Assembly: GCF_030815985.1 (NCBI RefSeq) | Contig: NZ_JAUSXM010000001.1 | Coordinates: 6,758,001 to 6,822,000, forward strand | DNA: 64,000 nt | Origin: Paenibacillus sp. W2I17 | GTDB lineage: Bacteria; Bacillota; Bacilli; Paenibacillales; Paenibacillaceae | Direction: 5' to 3' | Shown: one piece after another, positions 10,062 to 19,411 of the stretch | Layout: each line of letters opens with the position of its first letter | How positions within the stretch are numbered: position 1 is the stretch's first letter | The notes under the pieces: generated by a model | What the model was told of the DNA's origin: nothing | What the model saw: only the letters and a program-made list of their open reading frames with translations | Databases searched by the model: none | Position numbers and translations under genes: made by a program

Positions 10062-11345
10062 TTGGACAAATTGGTGATTGAAGGCGGGAAACCCCTCTCA
10101 GGATCCATACGCATCCATGGAGCAAAAAATGCCGCTTTACCGATTATGGCCGCAAGTTTGTTGGCAGATGGAGAAGTTACACTGCATAACGTTCCACACT
10201 TGCTGGACATTGAAGTGATGCTGTATATCCTGGAACGGCTTGGATGCACGTGTCGGCATGAACAGGGAACAGTGACGATTAATACCTCGTCTATCCGGTC
10301 ATATGATGTGCCAGAAGATCTAATGAAGCAGATGCGCTCTTCCATTTTTTTGATGGGACCATTGCTGGCTAAGTTTGGGCAAGTGTCAGTGTATCAGCCA
10401 GGAGGCTGTGCCATTGGAGAACGCAAAATTGATCTTCACCTCCGGGGCCTGGAAGCGCTCGGAGCTTTGATTGAAGAGCAGGACCAACAGATCATCTGTC
10501 ATGGGCACAATCTGGTGGGTACAGATATTCATTTGGATTTCCCGAGTGTGGGAGCGACCGAGAATATCATGATGGCAGCCGTTATGGCTAAAGGGACAAC
10601 AACCATTTGCAACGCGGCAAGAGAACCTGAAATACAAGACCTGCAACACTTTTTGAATGCTATGGGTGCAAGCATTATTGGTGCAGGAACGGATACAATC
10701 ACGATCAATGGCGTTGAGAAACTGAAGCCTTGTTCCTATGAGATTATACCGGATCGAATCGTTGCTGGAACCGTAATGATTGCAGCAGCAGCAACACGAG
10801 GCAATGTTACGCTTACACACTGCAATCCTGCTCATCTTACTTCACTTATACATGTATTGAAGCGCACTGGTGTTCAAATCACAGTCTGCAATGATATAAT
10901 GACGGTGAGCTGTATGAGCCGTCCCAAATCAGTAGACCGTATTGTGACTTCTCCGTATCCTTCGTTTCCGACAGATTTGCAATCGCAAATCATGGTGCTG
11001 CTCAGTTTGGCAGACGGATTCAGCGTAATGAAGGAAACGGTATTCGAGGGCCGGTTCAAACATGTGGATGAACTGAATGTGATGGGGGCTGATATTTCAG
11101 TCGATCTGAACGCAGCATTTATCCGTGGTGTTCCCCGTCTGTACGGGGCTACAGTAGAAGCAACCGATCTTCGTGCAGGTGCAGCTCTAGTAATTGCTGG
11201 TCTGGCTGCTCAAGGCAAAACGGTTGTGGAGCAAGTGCATCATATTGACCGGGGCTACGATCAGATCGAGAAGTTATTCCAAAGTCTTGGAGCATCGGTT
11301 GAGCGACAGTCGCCCGTTTCGAAACAGTTGGATTTTGCCAATTAA
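10062..11345 (+). CDS. murA: UDP-GlcNAc 1-carboxyvinyltransferase MurA
   Basis: Enolpyruvyl transferase for the first committed step of peptidoglycan synthesis and the target of fosfomycin. 427 residues, a usual length. The active-site cysteine is present (Cys116 in PGGCAIG), so fosfomycin binding is expected. The protein starts at a TTG behind GGAGGTGAT. In B. subtilis the murA paralogues lie elsewhere, so having murA between murB and divIB is a lineage difference. It puts the first two dedicated steps next to each other. Confidence 0.95.
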   Translation: MDKLVIEGGKPLSGSIRIHGAKNAALPIMAASLLADGEVTLHNVPHLLDIEVMLYILERLGCTCRHEQGTVTINTSSIRSYDVPEDLMKQMRSSIFLMGPLLAKFGQVSVYQPGGCAIGERKIDLHLRGLEALGALIEEQDQQIICHGHNLVGTDIHLDFPSVGATENIMMAAVMAKGTTTICNAAREPEIQDLQHFLNAMGASIIGAGTDTITINGVEKLKPCSYEIIPDRIVAGTVMIAAAATRGNVTLTHCNPAHLTSLIHVLKRTGVQITVCNDIMTVSCMSRPKSVDRIVTSPYPSFPTDLQSQIMVLLSLADGFSVMKETVFEGRFKHVDELNVMGADISVDLNAAFIRGVPRLYGATVEATDLRAGAALVIAGLAAQGKTVVEQVHHIDRGYDQIEKLFQSLGASVERQSPVSKQLDFAN

Positions 11346-11403
11346 CGTCCTTGGCGTCCCCTTCTTGAAGGGAGGGGACCTGAGGCTTTGTGGAGCGCTA
11401 CTT

Positions 11404-12171
11404 ATGCCTAAAAGTCAAATTCCGGTTCTGAAGAAGAATCGACCAAAAGGAAACACAAGCCGCAAAATTGTAATTATTCTCTTATTATTATTTATTGTAT
11501 TGCTCGCTGTATTATTCTTTCGTTCTTCCATGAGTCGGATTTCGGCAATTGAAATTACGGGTAATGTATATACAGCAACTTCAGAACTGCTGGAGAAAAG
11601 CGGGCTGAAAGAAGGCGAACAATTTTTTGGGACAAGTACTGCCGAGGTTATTGAGCGTCTCAAGACCATCAAGGCCATTTCCACCGTTACCGTGGACAAA
11701 AAGTTTCCAGGTATTATCCATATCAAGGTTCAGGAATATGCCACGGTTGCTTATGAGCTTGGTTCTGACGGTACGCTAAAAGCGATATTAGCCAGTGGGA
11801 CAAGCTTGACGGTTCCGGCAACAATTGGTGTTGCTGTGGAGAAGCCCATATTGACCCAATGGAAGGCTGATGATCCACTCAAAGCCAAACTGAGCCAGAC
11901 ACTGGCTAAAATTCCGAATGAATTAACGACGGATATTTCGGAAATTATTCCGAATCCAACGCCTTCATTTCCGGATCAGATTCGGATGTATACCAAATCG
12001 CAGTTTGAAGTGATTACAACCGTCTCTCTTTTATCGGATAAAGTGGAGTATCTGAATCAGGTGATTGAGACCGAACGGCCTGGGAAAATCACCATGCTTG
12101 AGGCAGATACTTATGTCCCTTTCATCCCGGATGACCCGGAAGATGATGCTGAACTAGGAGCAACCCCCTGA
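11404..12171 (+). CDS. divIB: Cell division protein DivIB/FtsQ
   Basis: Bitopic membrane protein of the divisome that works with FtsL and DivIC. About 255 residues: a short basic cytoplasmic tail (about residues 1-22), one strong membrane helix rich in I and L (about 23-41), then a POTRA domain beginning near ISAIEITGNVYT and a beta domain. The reading frame extends upstream into murA, but the ATG at 11404 has GGAG 8 bases before it and gives the normal tail. The acidic C-terminal end (DDPEDDAEL) is typical of DivIB. Confidence 0.9.
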   Translation: MPKSQIPVLKKNRPKGNTSRKIVIILLLLFIVLLAVLFFRSSMSRISAIEITGNVYTATSELLEKSGLKEGEQFFGTSTAEVIERLKTIKAISTVTVDKKFPGIIHIKVQEYATVAYELGSDGTLKAILASGTSLTVPATIGVAVEKPILTQWKADDPLKAKLSQTLAKIPNELTTDISEIIPNPTPSFPDQIRMYTKSQFEVITTVSLLSDKVEYLNQVIETERPGKITMLEADTYVPFIPDDPEDDAELGATP

Positions 12172-12464
12172 TCTTTGCCATGATGAGGCTGGACTGAATA
12201 TGAAAGCCTAGGCAGGTCGGGGGTTGGCCCCGTCAGAGCAATGAAACTTGTTCTTTCTGAGATGAAGAAAAAATGATACACTTGAACTTATGGCACATGA
12301 GTTGCCTCCTTCTTTTTTCTTCAATGTTTTATGTCTGGCAACCAGATTTTGACACCCAAAAACATTGTAGAAAAAAGAGGGAAAGCCTGAAGTGTGTTGA
12401 ATATGTTTTAAGAGTGTTTAAATTCGAACGTAATTTACTATTGGAGTCAGGAGGTGCCACAGAC
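12172..12464 (+). other. divIB-ftsA intergenic leader
   Basis: 293 bases without a convincing gene. The segment CAACCCCC at 12161-12168, at the very end of divIB, can pair with GGGGGTTG at 12219-12226, but no T-run follows. The strongest signal is the sigma-H-like promoter at 12376-12404. In B. subtilis other genes (ylxW, ylxX, sbp) stand here; none is visible in this window. Confidence 0.6.
12376..12404 (+). promoter_or_regulatory. Predicted sigma-H promoter for ftsA-ftsZ
   Basis: AGAGGGAAA at 12376-12384, 11 bases, then GTTGAATAT at 12396-12404. Compared with the sigma-H pattern RnAGGAWWW-N11-12-RnnGAATWW there is one mismatch, in the -35 part, and the spacing fits. B. subtilis ftsAZ is known to have a sigma-H promoter that raises expression at the start of sporulation, so position and sequence agree. 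This is a prediction by eye. Confidence 0.6.
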
Positions 12465-13751
12465 TTGAGCAACAATGACATCATTGTTAGTTTGGACATC
12501 GGTACATCCAAAATTCGCGCTATTATTGGGGAAATGAATAATGGAACCTTTAATATTATAGGAGTTGGATCTGCCGACTCGGAGGGAATTCGCAAAGGTG
12601 TAATCGTAGATATCGATCAGACGGTGCAGTCGATTCGCAACGCAGTGGATCATGCAGAACGTATGGTAGGTATTCAAATATCCGAAGTGTATGTTGGAAT
12701 CTCGGGAAATCATATCGGACTGATGAGCAGTCACGGCGTCGTGGCTGTGTCTAACGAGGATCGTGAAATCGGAGAAGAAGACATGGAACGGGTGTTGAAA
12801 GCAGCCGAAGTCATTGCAGTTCCGCCGGAACGGGAAATTATTGATGTTGTCGCCAAGCAATATGTTGTAGATGGCTTGGAGGGCATACAGGACCCCCGTG
12901 GTATGATTGGTGTTCGTCTGGAAGTTGAAGCAACGATCATAACGGGTGCAAAAACCGCGATACATAATCTTTTGCGCTGCGTGGAAAAAGCGGGTCTGAA
13001 AGTAAGTGATCTGGTTCTCATGTCGCTTGGAGCGGGTCAACTGGCTTTGTCCAAAGATGAAAAAACGATGGGTTCAGTGCTTGTTGATATTGGAGCAGGT
13101 GCAACAACCATCGCCATTTTTGAAGAAGACAGTCTTGTTGCAACATCAACGTTGCCTATAGGTGGGGAATTCGTAACAAATGATATCGCCTATGGCTTAC
13201 GCACGTTAACGGATCAGGCGGAGAAGGTGAAACTGAAATATGGCTGCGCCTGGTTGGATGATGCTGCTGCGGATGTGATGTTCAAAGTCACCCGAATTGG
13301 CAGTAATGTAGACAAGGAGTTTTCACAGGAGGATCTGGCAGCAATTATTGAACCTAGGGTTCAGGAAATATTCCAGATGATATCCCAAGAAGTGAAGCGT
13401 CTTGGTTACAACGAGCTTCCTGGAGGTTATATACTAACGGGAGGTACGGTCTCTATGCCGGGGGTTCTGCAGGTCGCTCAGCATGAGCTTGCTGCTTCGG
13501 TACGAGTTGCAGTTCCGGATTATATTGGTGTGCGTGACCCTGGGTTTACAAGCGGAGTCGGCATATTGCACAGTGTAATTCGCAGTTTGCGCATTCGTCC
13601 CTCGATCAATAACGGCGGTGGAAATAACAACAACAACAATAATAACAACAAGAAACCGACCAACCGTCCGAAGCCAAATGCGGCACAGGAATCGGAGCAA
13701 AAACCCGGTCTGTTCGAGCGGCTGAAGAATATGTTCAGCGAATTTATATAA
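12465..13751 (+). CDS. ftsA: Cell division protein FtsA
   Basis: Actin-like ATPase that tethers FtsZ to the membrane. About 428 residues. It starts SNNDIIVSLDIGTSKIR (phosphate 1 motif), has the DIGAGATTIAIF phosphate 2 motif and the GYILTGGTVSMPG adenosine motif, and ends with an amphipathic helix (about FERLKNMFSEFI) that binds membrane. The TTG at 12465 with AGGAGGTG 9 bases upstream is chosen over the longer frame from 12273, whose added residues look non-coding. A low-complexity linker of asparagine and glycine, encoded at about 13605-13650, separates the ATPase domain from the membrane helix. Confidence 0.95.
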   Translation: MSNNDIIVSLDIGTSKIRAIIGEMNNGTFNIIGVGSADSEGIRKGVIVDIDQTVQSIRNAVDHAERMVGIQISEVYVGISGNHIGLMSSHGVVAVSNEDREIGEEDMERVLKAAEVIAVPPEREIIDVVAKQYVVDGLEGIQDPRGMIGVRLEVEATIITGAKTAIHNLLRCVEKAGLKVSDLVLMSLGAGQLALSKDEKTMGSVLVDIGAGATTIAIFEEDSLVATSTLPIGGEFVTNDIAYGLRTLTDQAEKVKLKYGCAWLDDAAADVMFKVTRIGSNVDKEFSQEDLAAIIEPRVQEIFQMISQEVKRLGYNELPGGYILTGGTVSMPGVLQVAQHELAASVRVAVPDYIGVRDPGFTSGVGILHSVIRSLRIRPSINNGGGNNNNNNNNNKKPTNRPKPNAAQESEQKPGLFERLKNMFSEFI

Positions 13752-13901
13752 CAGGTTGGATCCATTTCATACATTCTTGAAGCCGTCTGAATGCGCCGGT
13801 ACTAAAATAAACGCTTTCGTTCGTCGATATATGAAATTGATTCGGTTCAAATCAAAAATTGGACGGGCCATCCATGCACATTGAGGGGGAGATGGAATAA
13901 T

Positions 13902-15017
13902 ATGTTGGAATTTGATTTCGAGATGGAGAGCTTGGCTCAAATTAAAGTCATCGGTGTAGGCGGCGGCGGAAGCAATGCAGTCAACCGTATGATTGAAAAT
14001 GGTGTACAAGGTGTTGAATTTATTACGGTGAATACGGATGCTCAGGCGTTACACCTGGCGAAATCCGAGCATAAATTGCAAATCGGTGATAAATTGACTC
14101 GGGGTCTTGGTGCTGGCGCCAACCCGGATGTAGGTAAAAAAGCAGCGGAAGAGTCCCGCGATCTGATCATGAACACGTTGAAAGGTGCAGACATGGTATT
14201 TGTTACAGCCGGTATGGGCGGTGGTACAGGTACAGGTGCGGCTCCGGTTATTGCCGAAATCGCTAAAGAGTGTGGTGCACTTACCGTTGGTGTCGTAACT
14301 CGTCCATTTACATTTGAAGGACGCAAGCGTTCCAGCCATGCAGAGCAAGGTATTGAAGCTCTCAAGGAAAAAGTCGACACACTGATCGTGATTCCTAATG
14401 ATCGTTTGCTCGAAATCGTAGACAAAAAGACTCCTATGCTTGAAGCATTCCGTCAAGCGGATAACGTACTTCGTCAAGCTGTACAAGGTATCTCTGATTT
14501 GATCGCTGTACCGGGTCTGATCAACCTTGACTTTGCTGACGTCAAAACGATTATGCACGAACGTGGTTCAGCCCTTATGGGGATTGGTGAATCAACTGGT
14601 GAGAATCGTGCCGCAGAAGCAGCACGGAAAGCCATTATGAGTCCTTTGCTTGAAACTTCTATTGAAGGTGCTCGCGGGGTAATCATGAACATTACGGGTG
14701 GCGTTAATCTGTCCCTGTATGAAGTGAATGAAGCGGCAGAGATCGTAACGTCTGCTTCCGACCCGGAAGTAAACATGATCTTTGGTGCCATCATTGACGA
14801 AGACCTGAAAGAGGAGATTAAGGTTACAGTTATTGCAACTGGTTTTGAAGATAAACCTGCTCCACCACCACCAGGACGTAAGCCAGCTCCAGCAACAGCG
14901 GAGACGACAGATACGCGTTCGCCGAACCTGCGTCCTTTTGGAAATCAGCCGAGCAATGATCAGCTGGACATTCCGACATTTTTACGCAATCGTTCACGCA
15001 ATAATAACAACGATTAA
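13902..15017 (+). CDS. ftsZ: Cell division protein FtsZ
   Basis: Tubulin-like GTPase that forms the Z ring. About 371 residues. [13 protein letters not shown], the tubulin signature [17 protein letters not shown] and the NxD-type catalytic T7 region near [11 protein letters not shown] are intact. A proline-rich linker leads to the conserved C-terminal peptide [10 protein letters not shown] that binds FtsA and SepF, followed by a basic, Asn-rich tail. The ATG at 13902 has GAGGGGGAGATGG upstream; an earlier in-frame ATG at 13881 lies within that ribosome binding region. A terminator follows. Confidence 0.97.
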   Translation: MLEFDFEMESLAQIKVIGVGGGGSNAVNRMIENGVQGVEFITVNTDAQALHLAKSEHKLQIGDKLTRGLGAGANPDVGKKAAEESRDLIMNTLKGADMVFVTAGMGGGTGTGAAPVIAEIAKECGALTVGVVTRPFTFEGRKRSSHAEQGIEALKEKVDTLIVIPNDRLLEIVDKKTPMLEAFRQADNVLRQAVQGISDLIAVPGLINLDFADVKTIMHERGSALMGIGESTGENRAAEAARKAIMSPLLETSIEGARGVIMNITGGVNLSLYEVNEAAEIVTSASDPEVNMIFGAIIDEDLKEEIKVTVIATGFEDKPAPPPPGRKPAPATAETTDTRSPNLRPFGNQPSNDQLDIPTFLRNRSRNNNND

Positions 15018-15038
15018 TACGCAAATCAATTTATTGGA

Positions 15039-15073
15039 AACCCGGTACTCCTTATGGAGCGACCGGGTTTTTT
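15039..15073 (+). terminator. Terminator after ftsZ
   Basis: AACCCGGT at 15039-15046 pairs with ACCGGGTT at 15062-15069, with a further CTCC/GGAG inner helix, and runs into a T-tract. It closes the ftsAZ unit. Confidence 0.88.
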
Positions 15074-15135
15074 CTGTTTATGTAGATATCATAGCATACA
15101 GCAATGAACAAATTCTGAACAAAGGGCCTGAGCAA

Positions 15136-15204
15136 TTCCGACAAAAAAAGTTGGAACCACACCCCCATGATTAGACAGACTTTGAACAGGGGGCTCCGTA
15201 TACT
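15136..15204 (+). promoter_or_regulatory. Predicted spoIIG-type sigma-A promoter with Spo0A-like boxes
   Basis: TAGACA at 15172-15177 and TATACT at 15199-15204 each match the sigma-A hexamers in five of six positions but are 21 bases apart instead of 17. Read on the minus strand, TGTCTAA at 15171-15177 and TGTCGGA at 15137-15143 each match the Spo0A box TGTCGAA in six of seven positions. The B. subtilis spoIIG promoter is known to be Spo0A-activated, with a spacer of about 22 bp and a 0A box over its -35, the same layout. Binding is inferred. Confidence 0.6.
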
Positions 15205-15269
15205 TGTGAATATGCTCATGAATATCAGGATATCGGGTACCGGTATTTTGATATGTTGCGCGCAGGCAG

Positions 15270-16259
15270 GTGAAGACTTTGGTTGTTTATGTGGATCTAA
15301 TTTTTTTGACAAACCTGTGTATTGACGGTGCACTCATCGGATTGACCGCCTGGATGCGCAAAACAAAGCTGGTTTGGTGGCGGTGGTTGCTGTCAGCCAT
15401 TGTGGGTGCATTATACGTGGTCATGATGTTTGTACCGGAGTTTGATTTTATGTTCACCTTTTTGATCAAGTTCGGGTTCTCGCTGGTCATGCTTACGATT
15501 GCTTTTGGTTTTAAAGGTCTGCAGGCTTTTGCGAGGACGCTCGGTACCTTCTATGTGATTAATTTTGTCGCTGCCGGAGGTATTCTGGGTGTGCATTACA
15601 TGCTTCAGAGCTCCGGTGAGTTGTTTAACGGCATTTGGTTCACGGCTTCTGGCGGTATGTCATTTGATCTGAAAATTGCTTTCTGGTTCACGTTTATCGT
15701 ATTTTTTGCTGTCCTGTTTTTATTCAAAGCTGTGCAGAGTTCCAAACGGAAAACGGATCGCATGACGACCTATTTGGGCAAAGTTGAGGTCTACATCGAT
15801 GAGGTAGTCATTTCTTGTACAGGCCTTCTGGATACGGGCAATCAACTTACAGATCCCTTATCGCGCATGCCGGTCATGGTGATGGAGGTTTCGTTATGGC
15901 AAGACATGTTACCCGCTTCATGGAAGGGTAGACTTAAGGACGAGGCGCCGGACAACCTTATTCTGGAGCTTGATCAGGAAAGTTTTCAGTGGCAGGATCG
16001 ACTGCGGCTGGTGCCTTATCGGGGCATTAACAAAGGGACTGCGTTTATGCTGGCAATGAAGCCGGACCGGGTGAAGGTGACGATGGAGGAAACATGTTAT
16101 GAGACGACAAGGGTACTTATTGGGCTGGATGGAGGTGTTTTGTCGTCGGATGGGAAATACCAGGCCGTGATTCATCCTGAACTTGTGCAAGACGCTGCTT
16201 CTGCGCAGTCTACGGCTCTCTCTGCGGGAGCAACAGAAAAGCCGCTGAATGTGGTATAG
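15270..16259 (+). CDS. spoIIGA: Sigma-E processing peptidase SpoIIGA
   Basis: Membrane aspartic protease that cleaves the pro-sequence from pro-sigma-E in the mother cell. 329 residues: about five N-terminal membrane segments, then a soluble protease domain. The motif [17 protein letters not shown] carries the catalytic aspartate. The start is either the GTG at 15270 or the TTG at 15279; AGGTGA sits at 15268-15273, which overlaps the first and is close to the second, so the exact start is open. It is followed by sigE, its substrate, after 11 bases. Confidence 0.93.
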   Translation: MKTLVVYVDLIFLTNLCIDGALIGLTAWMRKTKLVWWRWLLSAIVGALYVVMMFVPEFDFMFTFLIKFGFSLVMLTIAFGFKGLQAFARTLGTFYVINFVAAGGILGVHYMLQSSGELFNGIWFTASGGMSFDLKIAFWFTFIVFFAVLFLFKAVQSSKRKTDRMTTYLGKVEVYIDEVVISCTGLLDTGNQLTDPLSRMPVMVMEVSLWQDMLPASWKGRLKDEAPDNLILELDQESFQWQDRLRLVPYRGINKGTAFMLAMKPDRVKVTMEETCYETTRVLIGLDGGVLSSDGKYQAVIHPELVQDAASAQSTALSAGATEKPLNVV

Positions 16260-16270
16260 GAGGAACGTAC

Positions 16271-16993
16271 ATGCTTGTGAAATGGAAACTGGTGGCGCAG
16301 CTGCAATATTACCGTCTGTTATTTTTATTGGGACTCAAAAGCGAAGAGATCTATTATATTGGGGGAAGTGAGGCACTTCCGCCGCCATTGACAAGGGAAG
16401 AGGAAGAATTTTTGCTGCAAAAATTATCCTCGGGAGACTCGGCCATTCGCGCGATGCTCATTGAGCGCAACCTGCGTCTGGTGGTGTACATTGCACGCAA
16501 ATTTGAAAATACAGGAATCAATATTGAGGATTTGGTCTCCATTGGAGCCATCGGATTGATTAAGGCAGTGAATACATTTGACCCGGAAAAGAAAATCAAA
16601 CTGGCAACCTATGCTTCACGTTGTATCGAAAATGAAATTTTGATGTACCTAAGACGTAATAGTAAGATCCGAACTGAAGTTTCTTTTGATGAACCGCTCA
16701 ACATTGATTGGGATGGAAATGAACTATTATTATCCGATGTATTGGGTACAGAAAACGATACAATCTATCGGAATATTGAAGAGCAGGTAGACCGGAAGCT
16801 TCTGCACAAGGCACTGGAAAAATTAACGGAGCGCGAGCGAATGATTATGGAGCTTCGTTTTGGCCTGACGGATGGGGAAGAAAAGACTCAAAAAGATGTA
16901 GCGGATCTACTTGGAATCTCCCAATCCTACATCTCTCGACTCGAAAAAAGAATCATTAAAAGACTCCGCAAGGAGTTCAATAAAATGGTCTGA
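16271..16993 (+). CDS. sigE: RNA polymerase sporulation sigma factor SigE (pro-sigma-E)
   Basis: Mother-cell sigma factor made as an inactive precursor. 240 residues. The N-terminal stretch of about 27 residues (hydrophobic and basic, ending around [10 protein letters not shown]) is the pro-sequence removed by SpoIIGA. Region 2 includes [16 protein letters not shown] and the core-binding segment [15 protein letters not shown]; region 4 ends with the helix-turn-helix [15 protein letters not shown]. The start has AGGAGG at 16258-16263, overlapping the spoIIGA stop, which suggests coupling. Confidence 0.96.
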   Translation: MLVKWKLVAQLQYYRLLFLLGLKSEEIYYIGGSEALPPPLTREEEEFLLQKLSSGDSAIRAMLIERNLRLVVYIARKFENTGINIEDLVSIGAIGLIKAVNTFDPEKKIKLATYASRCIENEILMYLRRNSKIRTEVSFDEPLNIDWDGNELLLSDVLGTENDTIYRNIEEQVDRKLLHKALEKLTERERMIMELRFGLTDGEEKTQKDVADLLGISQSYISRLEKRIIKRLRKEFNKMV

Positions 16994-17104
16994 AATACAT
17001 CTTTGGTCAGAATGGGTATTACTGGCAAGGGTGCCAAGTACGAATAAAAAAGCCTGCCCCGGAGATAATGTACATTAATGTTTCTCCTTGGGAGGTAAAT
17101 CACG

Positions 17105-17887
17105 ATGACCCGAAACAAAGTCGAGATTTGTGGCGTGGACACCGCAAAATTGCCTGTCCTCACCAACACTGAAATGCGGGAATTGTTTCATTCCCTTCAG
17201 CAACACCATGATCGCTCAGCAAGAGAGAAATTAGTGAATGGCAACCTGCGTCTGGTACTCAGTGTCATTCAGCGTTTTAACAATCGGGGGGAGTTTGTCG
17301 ATGATCTGTTCCAGGTTGGTTGCATCGGCCTGATGAAAGCCATTGATAATTTTGATTTATCCCAGAATGTCAAATTTTCAACCTACGCGGTGCCGATGAT
17401 TATCGGTGAAATCCGTCGATACCTGCGTGATAATAACCCAATTCGGGTATCTCGCTCCTTGAGGGACATTGCTTACAAAGCACTTCAGGTCCGTGACAGC
17501 CTGACGAATAAAAATTCCCGGGAACCGACGATATTCGAAATTGCGGAAGTACTGAATGTGCCGAAGGAAGATGTTGTTTTTGCATTGGACGCCATTCAGG
17601 ACCCGGTCTCGCTCTTCGAACCGATTTATCATGATGGTGGAGATCCGATCTATGTTATGGATCAGATCAGCGATGACAGAAACAAAGATGTGTCATGGAT
17701 CGAGGAAATTGCACTCCGTGAAGCGATGCATCGTCTTGGTCAGCGGGAAAAAATGATTCTGTCGATGCGGTTTTTCGAAGGGAAAACCCAGATGGAAGTG
17801 GCTGATGAAATTGGTATTTCCCAGGCTCAGGTATCACGTCTGGAGAAATCAGCGATACAGCAGATGCAAAAACATGTAAAGTCGTAA
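17105..17887 (+). CDS. sigG: RNA polymerase sporulation sigma factor SigG
   Basis: Late forespore sigma factor. 260 residues with the sigma-F/G-type N-terminus (RNKVEICGVDTAKLPVL), region 2 VDDLFQVGCIGLMKAIDNF and region 4 helix-turn-helix IGISQAQVSRLEKSA. GGGAGGTAA lies 6-8 bases before the ATG. A weak sigma-F-like pair, GTATT-N16-AGTACGAATA, lies about 70 bases upstream, but I would not rely on it. The gene is 111 bases past sigE, so both read-through from spoIIG and an own promoter are possible, as in B. subtilis. Confidence 0.96.
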   Translation: MTRNKVEICGVDTAKLPVLTNTEMRELFHSLQQHHDRSAREKLVNGNLRLVLSVIQRFNNRGEFVDDLFQVGCIGLMKAIDNFDLSQNVKFSTYAVPMIIGEIRRYLRDNNPIRVSRSLRDIAYKALQVRDSLTNKNSREPTIFEIAEVLNVPKEDVVFALDAIQDPVSLFEPIYHDGGDPIYVMDQISDDRNKDVSWIEEIALREAMHRLGQREKMILSMRFFEGKTQMEVADEIGISQAQVSRLEKSAIQQMQKHVKS

Positions 17888-17906
17888 CACGATGCAAAGG
17901 CAGAAG

Positions 17907-17947
17907 GACGATCAATCGGGGCAGTGTATACCGTTGGTCGTCTTTTT
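17907..17947 (+). terminator. Terminator after sigG
   Basis: GACGATCAA at 17907-17915 pairs with TTGGTCGTC at 17934-17942, with one non-Watson-Crick pair, followed by five T. Confidence 0.8.
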
Positions 17948-17980
17948 GTTTTGGACCGTTTCCACATTCAATGAAAAACA

Positions 17981-18009
17981 GGACATTTTTCGCCCCTGAA
18001 ACATATATT
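17981..18009 (+). promoter_or_regulatory. Candidate sigma-E promoter for ylmC
   Basis: GGACATT at 17981-17987, 14 bases, CATATATT at 18002-18009. Compared with the sigma-E pattern KMATATT-N14-15-CATACAHT, the -10 matches seven of eight and the -35 five of seven. It lies right after the sigG terminator and 53 bases before the YlmC/YmxH family gene. Predicted by eye. Confidence 0.4.
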
Positions 18010-18061
18010 GTATAGAAGCGTGAAGAACGGGCAGAAGAGGAATAACAGGGGGCGGAAATGA

Positions 18062-18454
18062 ATGAAAGTAAATACGAGCGAAGTAGCGGCACGAGGCATG
18101 AAAATCTCGGACTTTCAGACAAAGGATGTCATTAACATTACGGATGGTAAACGCCTCGGTCAGATCAGTGATTTGGAGCTGGATCTGAAGCAGGGACGAA
18201 TTGAAGCGATTGTTGTGCCAGGGTACAGCCGTTTTATGGGTCTTTTTGGCGGGGGAACGGATCTGGTGATTCCCTGGAGAAACATTGTGAAGATTGGTTC
18301 AGATGTGATTCTGGTGAAGATGGATGAGGTGAAGGAAAATACGTATGACGAGCGTGATCGCGAAGCGCGCCTGTATGATGAACAGCAGCATAACCGAACA
18401 GAGCGTGTGGAACGCATTGAACGGTCGGAACGTAATCAGCGTCGAACGATATAA
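18062..18454 (+). CDS. ylmC: PRC-barrel domain protein, YlmC/YmxH family
   Basis: Small PRC-barrel protein, annotated in Bacilli as a sporulation-associated family; its biochemical role is not known to me. 130 residues: a PRC barrel over about residues 13-90 (ISDFQTKDVINITDGKRLGQ, then IVVPGYSRFMGLFGGG) and a highly charged C-terminal tail rich in E and R. The ATG at 18062 has GGGGGCGG upstream. A second in-frame ATG at 18098 is closer to the B. subtilis start but has a poorly spaced GAGG. Confidence 0.85.
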   Translation: MKVNTSEVAARGMKISDFQTKDVINITDGKRLGQISDLELDLKQGRIEAIVVPGYSRFMGLFGGGTDLVIPWRNIVKIGSDVILVKMDEVKENTYDERDREARLYDEQQHNRTERVERIERSERNQRRTI

Positions 18455-18505
18455 ATGAGACAGAATGTGGCTCATTTGGTACACTGGAAGTAGTGAGGTG
18501 AGATA

Positions 18506-19405
18506 ATGGAACCCTTTGTATTGGATAAGGAATTACTTGAACGGACCAAGAACCCAGATTCAGATTTCGGTCCTGATCCGTTATTATTATATGTTGAGCC
18601 CTGGACACAGCAATTTGAACAGTTGTCAGTCGGGTTTACGACGAGGCATGGTGGAGTTGGAAAAGTTCCGTATGCCACGCTCAATTGTGCTTATCATGTG
18701 GGGGATGAACCTGAAGTTGTACTTAACAACCGCAGGCTTGTAACCGAGAAGCTTGGCTTTGCAGCAGAAGCATGGACCTGTGGAGAGCAGGTGCATGGCA
18801 AACATGTGGCTGTAATTACCGCTGAAGATCGGAGCAGAGGATTACTTGATCGTCAATCTGCGTTGCAGGATACGGATGGATTGGTCACGAATGTGCCTGG
18901 TGTGCTGCTGACTTCTTTCTACGCAGACTGTGTTCCGCTTTATTTCTATGACCCTGTGCAGCAGGCGGTAGGTCTTGCTCATGCTGGCTGGAAAGGTACA
19001 GTCGCGGGTATCGCTGTATCCATGGTGGAGACGATGGAACGGGAGTATGGCAGCCGTAGGCAGGACATTCGAGCTGCAATCGGTCCGTCGATTGGGGATT
19101 GCTGTTATGAAGTGGATGAGGCGGTCATGCAGCATGTACGGGTTTGGTTTGATGATTCCCCGGTTAATGATGAATACAAGGATTCTGCTTCTAAACAAGC
19201 ATATCGAGCCGTGAATAACGATAAAACGATGTTAAACTTGAAAGAATGTAATCGACACATTATGATGAAAGCAGGAATATTGCCGGATCATATCGAATGT
19301 ACAACATGGTGTACAAGTTGTCATCCCGAACTATTTTTCTCCTATCGGAAGGAAAATGGTGTTACAGGGCGGATGGCGAGCTGGATTGGGCTGGAAGAGA
19401 GGTGA
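18506..19405 (+). CDS. pgeF: Multicopper polyphenol oxidoreductase/PgeF family protein (YlmD)
   Basis: Member of the YfiH/PgeF/YlmD family. Members have been described as a peptidoglycan editing factor and as purine nucleoside phosphorylase-type zinc enzymes, so the physiological role here is open. 299 residues. Metal-ligand regions are intact: CGEQVHGKH, SFYADCVPLYFYDP, GLAHAGWKG and the C-terminal CTWCTSCHPELFFSYR. It starts behind GAGGTGAG and is followed by ylmE after six bases. Confidence 0.9.
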   Translation: MEPFVLDKELLERTKNPDSDFGPDPLLLYVEPWTQQFEQLSVGFTTRHGGVGKVPYATLNCAYHVGDEPEVVLNNRRLVTEKLGFAAEAWTCGEQVHGKHVAVITAEDRSRGLLDRQSALQDTDGLVTNVPGVLLTSFYADCVPLYFYDPVQQAVGLAHAGWKGTVAGIAVSMVETMEREYGSRRQDIRAAIGPSIGDCCYEVDEAVMQHVRVWFDDSPVNDEYKDSASKQAYRAVNNDKTMLNLKECNRHIMMKAGILPDHIECTTWCTSCHPELFFSYRKENGVTGRMASWIGLEER

Positions 19406-19411
19406 CCCTCT

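Noticed and set aside
12161..12226. CAACCCCC/GGGGGTTG pairing as a terminator after divIB
   Set aside because: Loop of about 50 bases and no T-tract.
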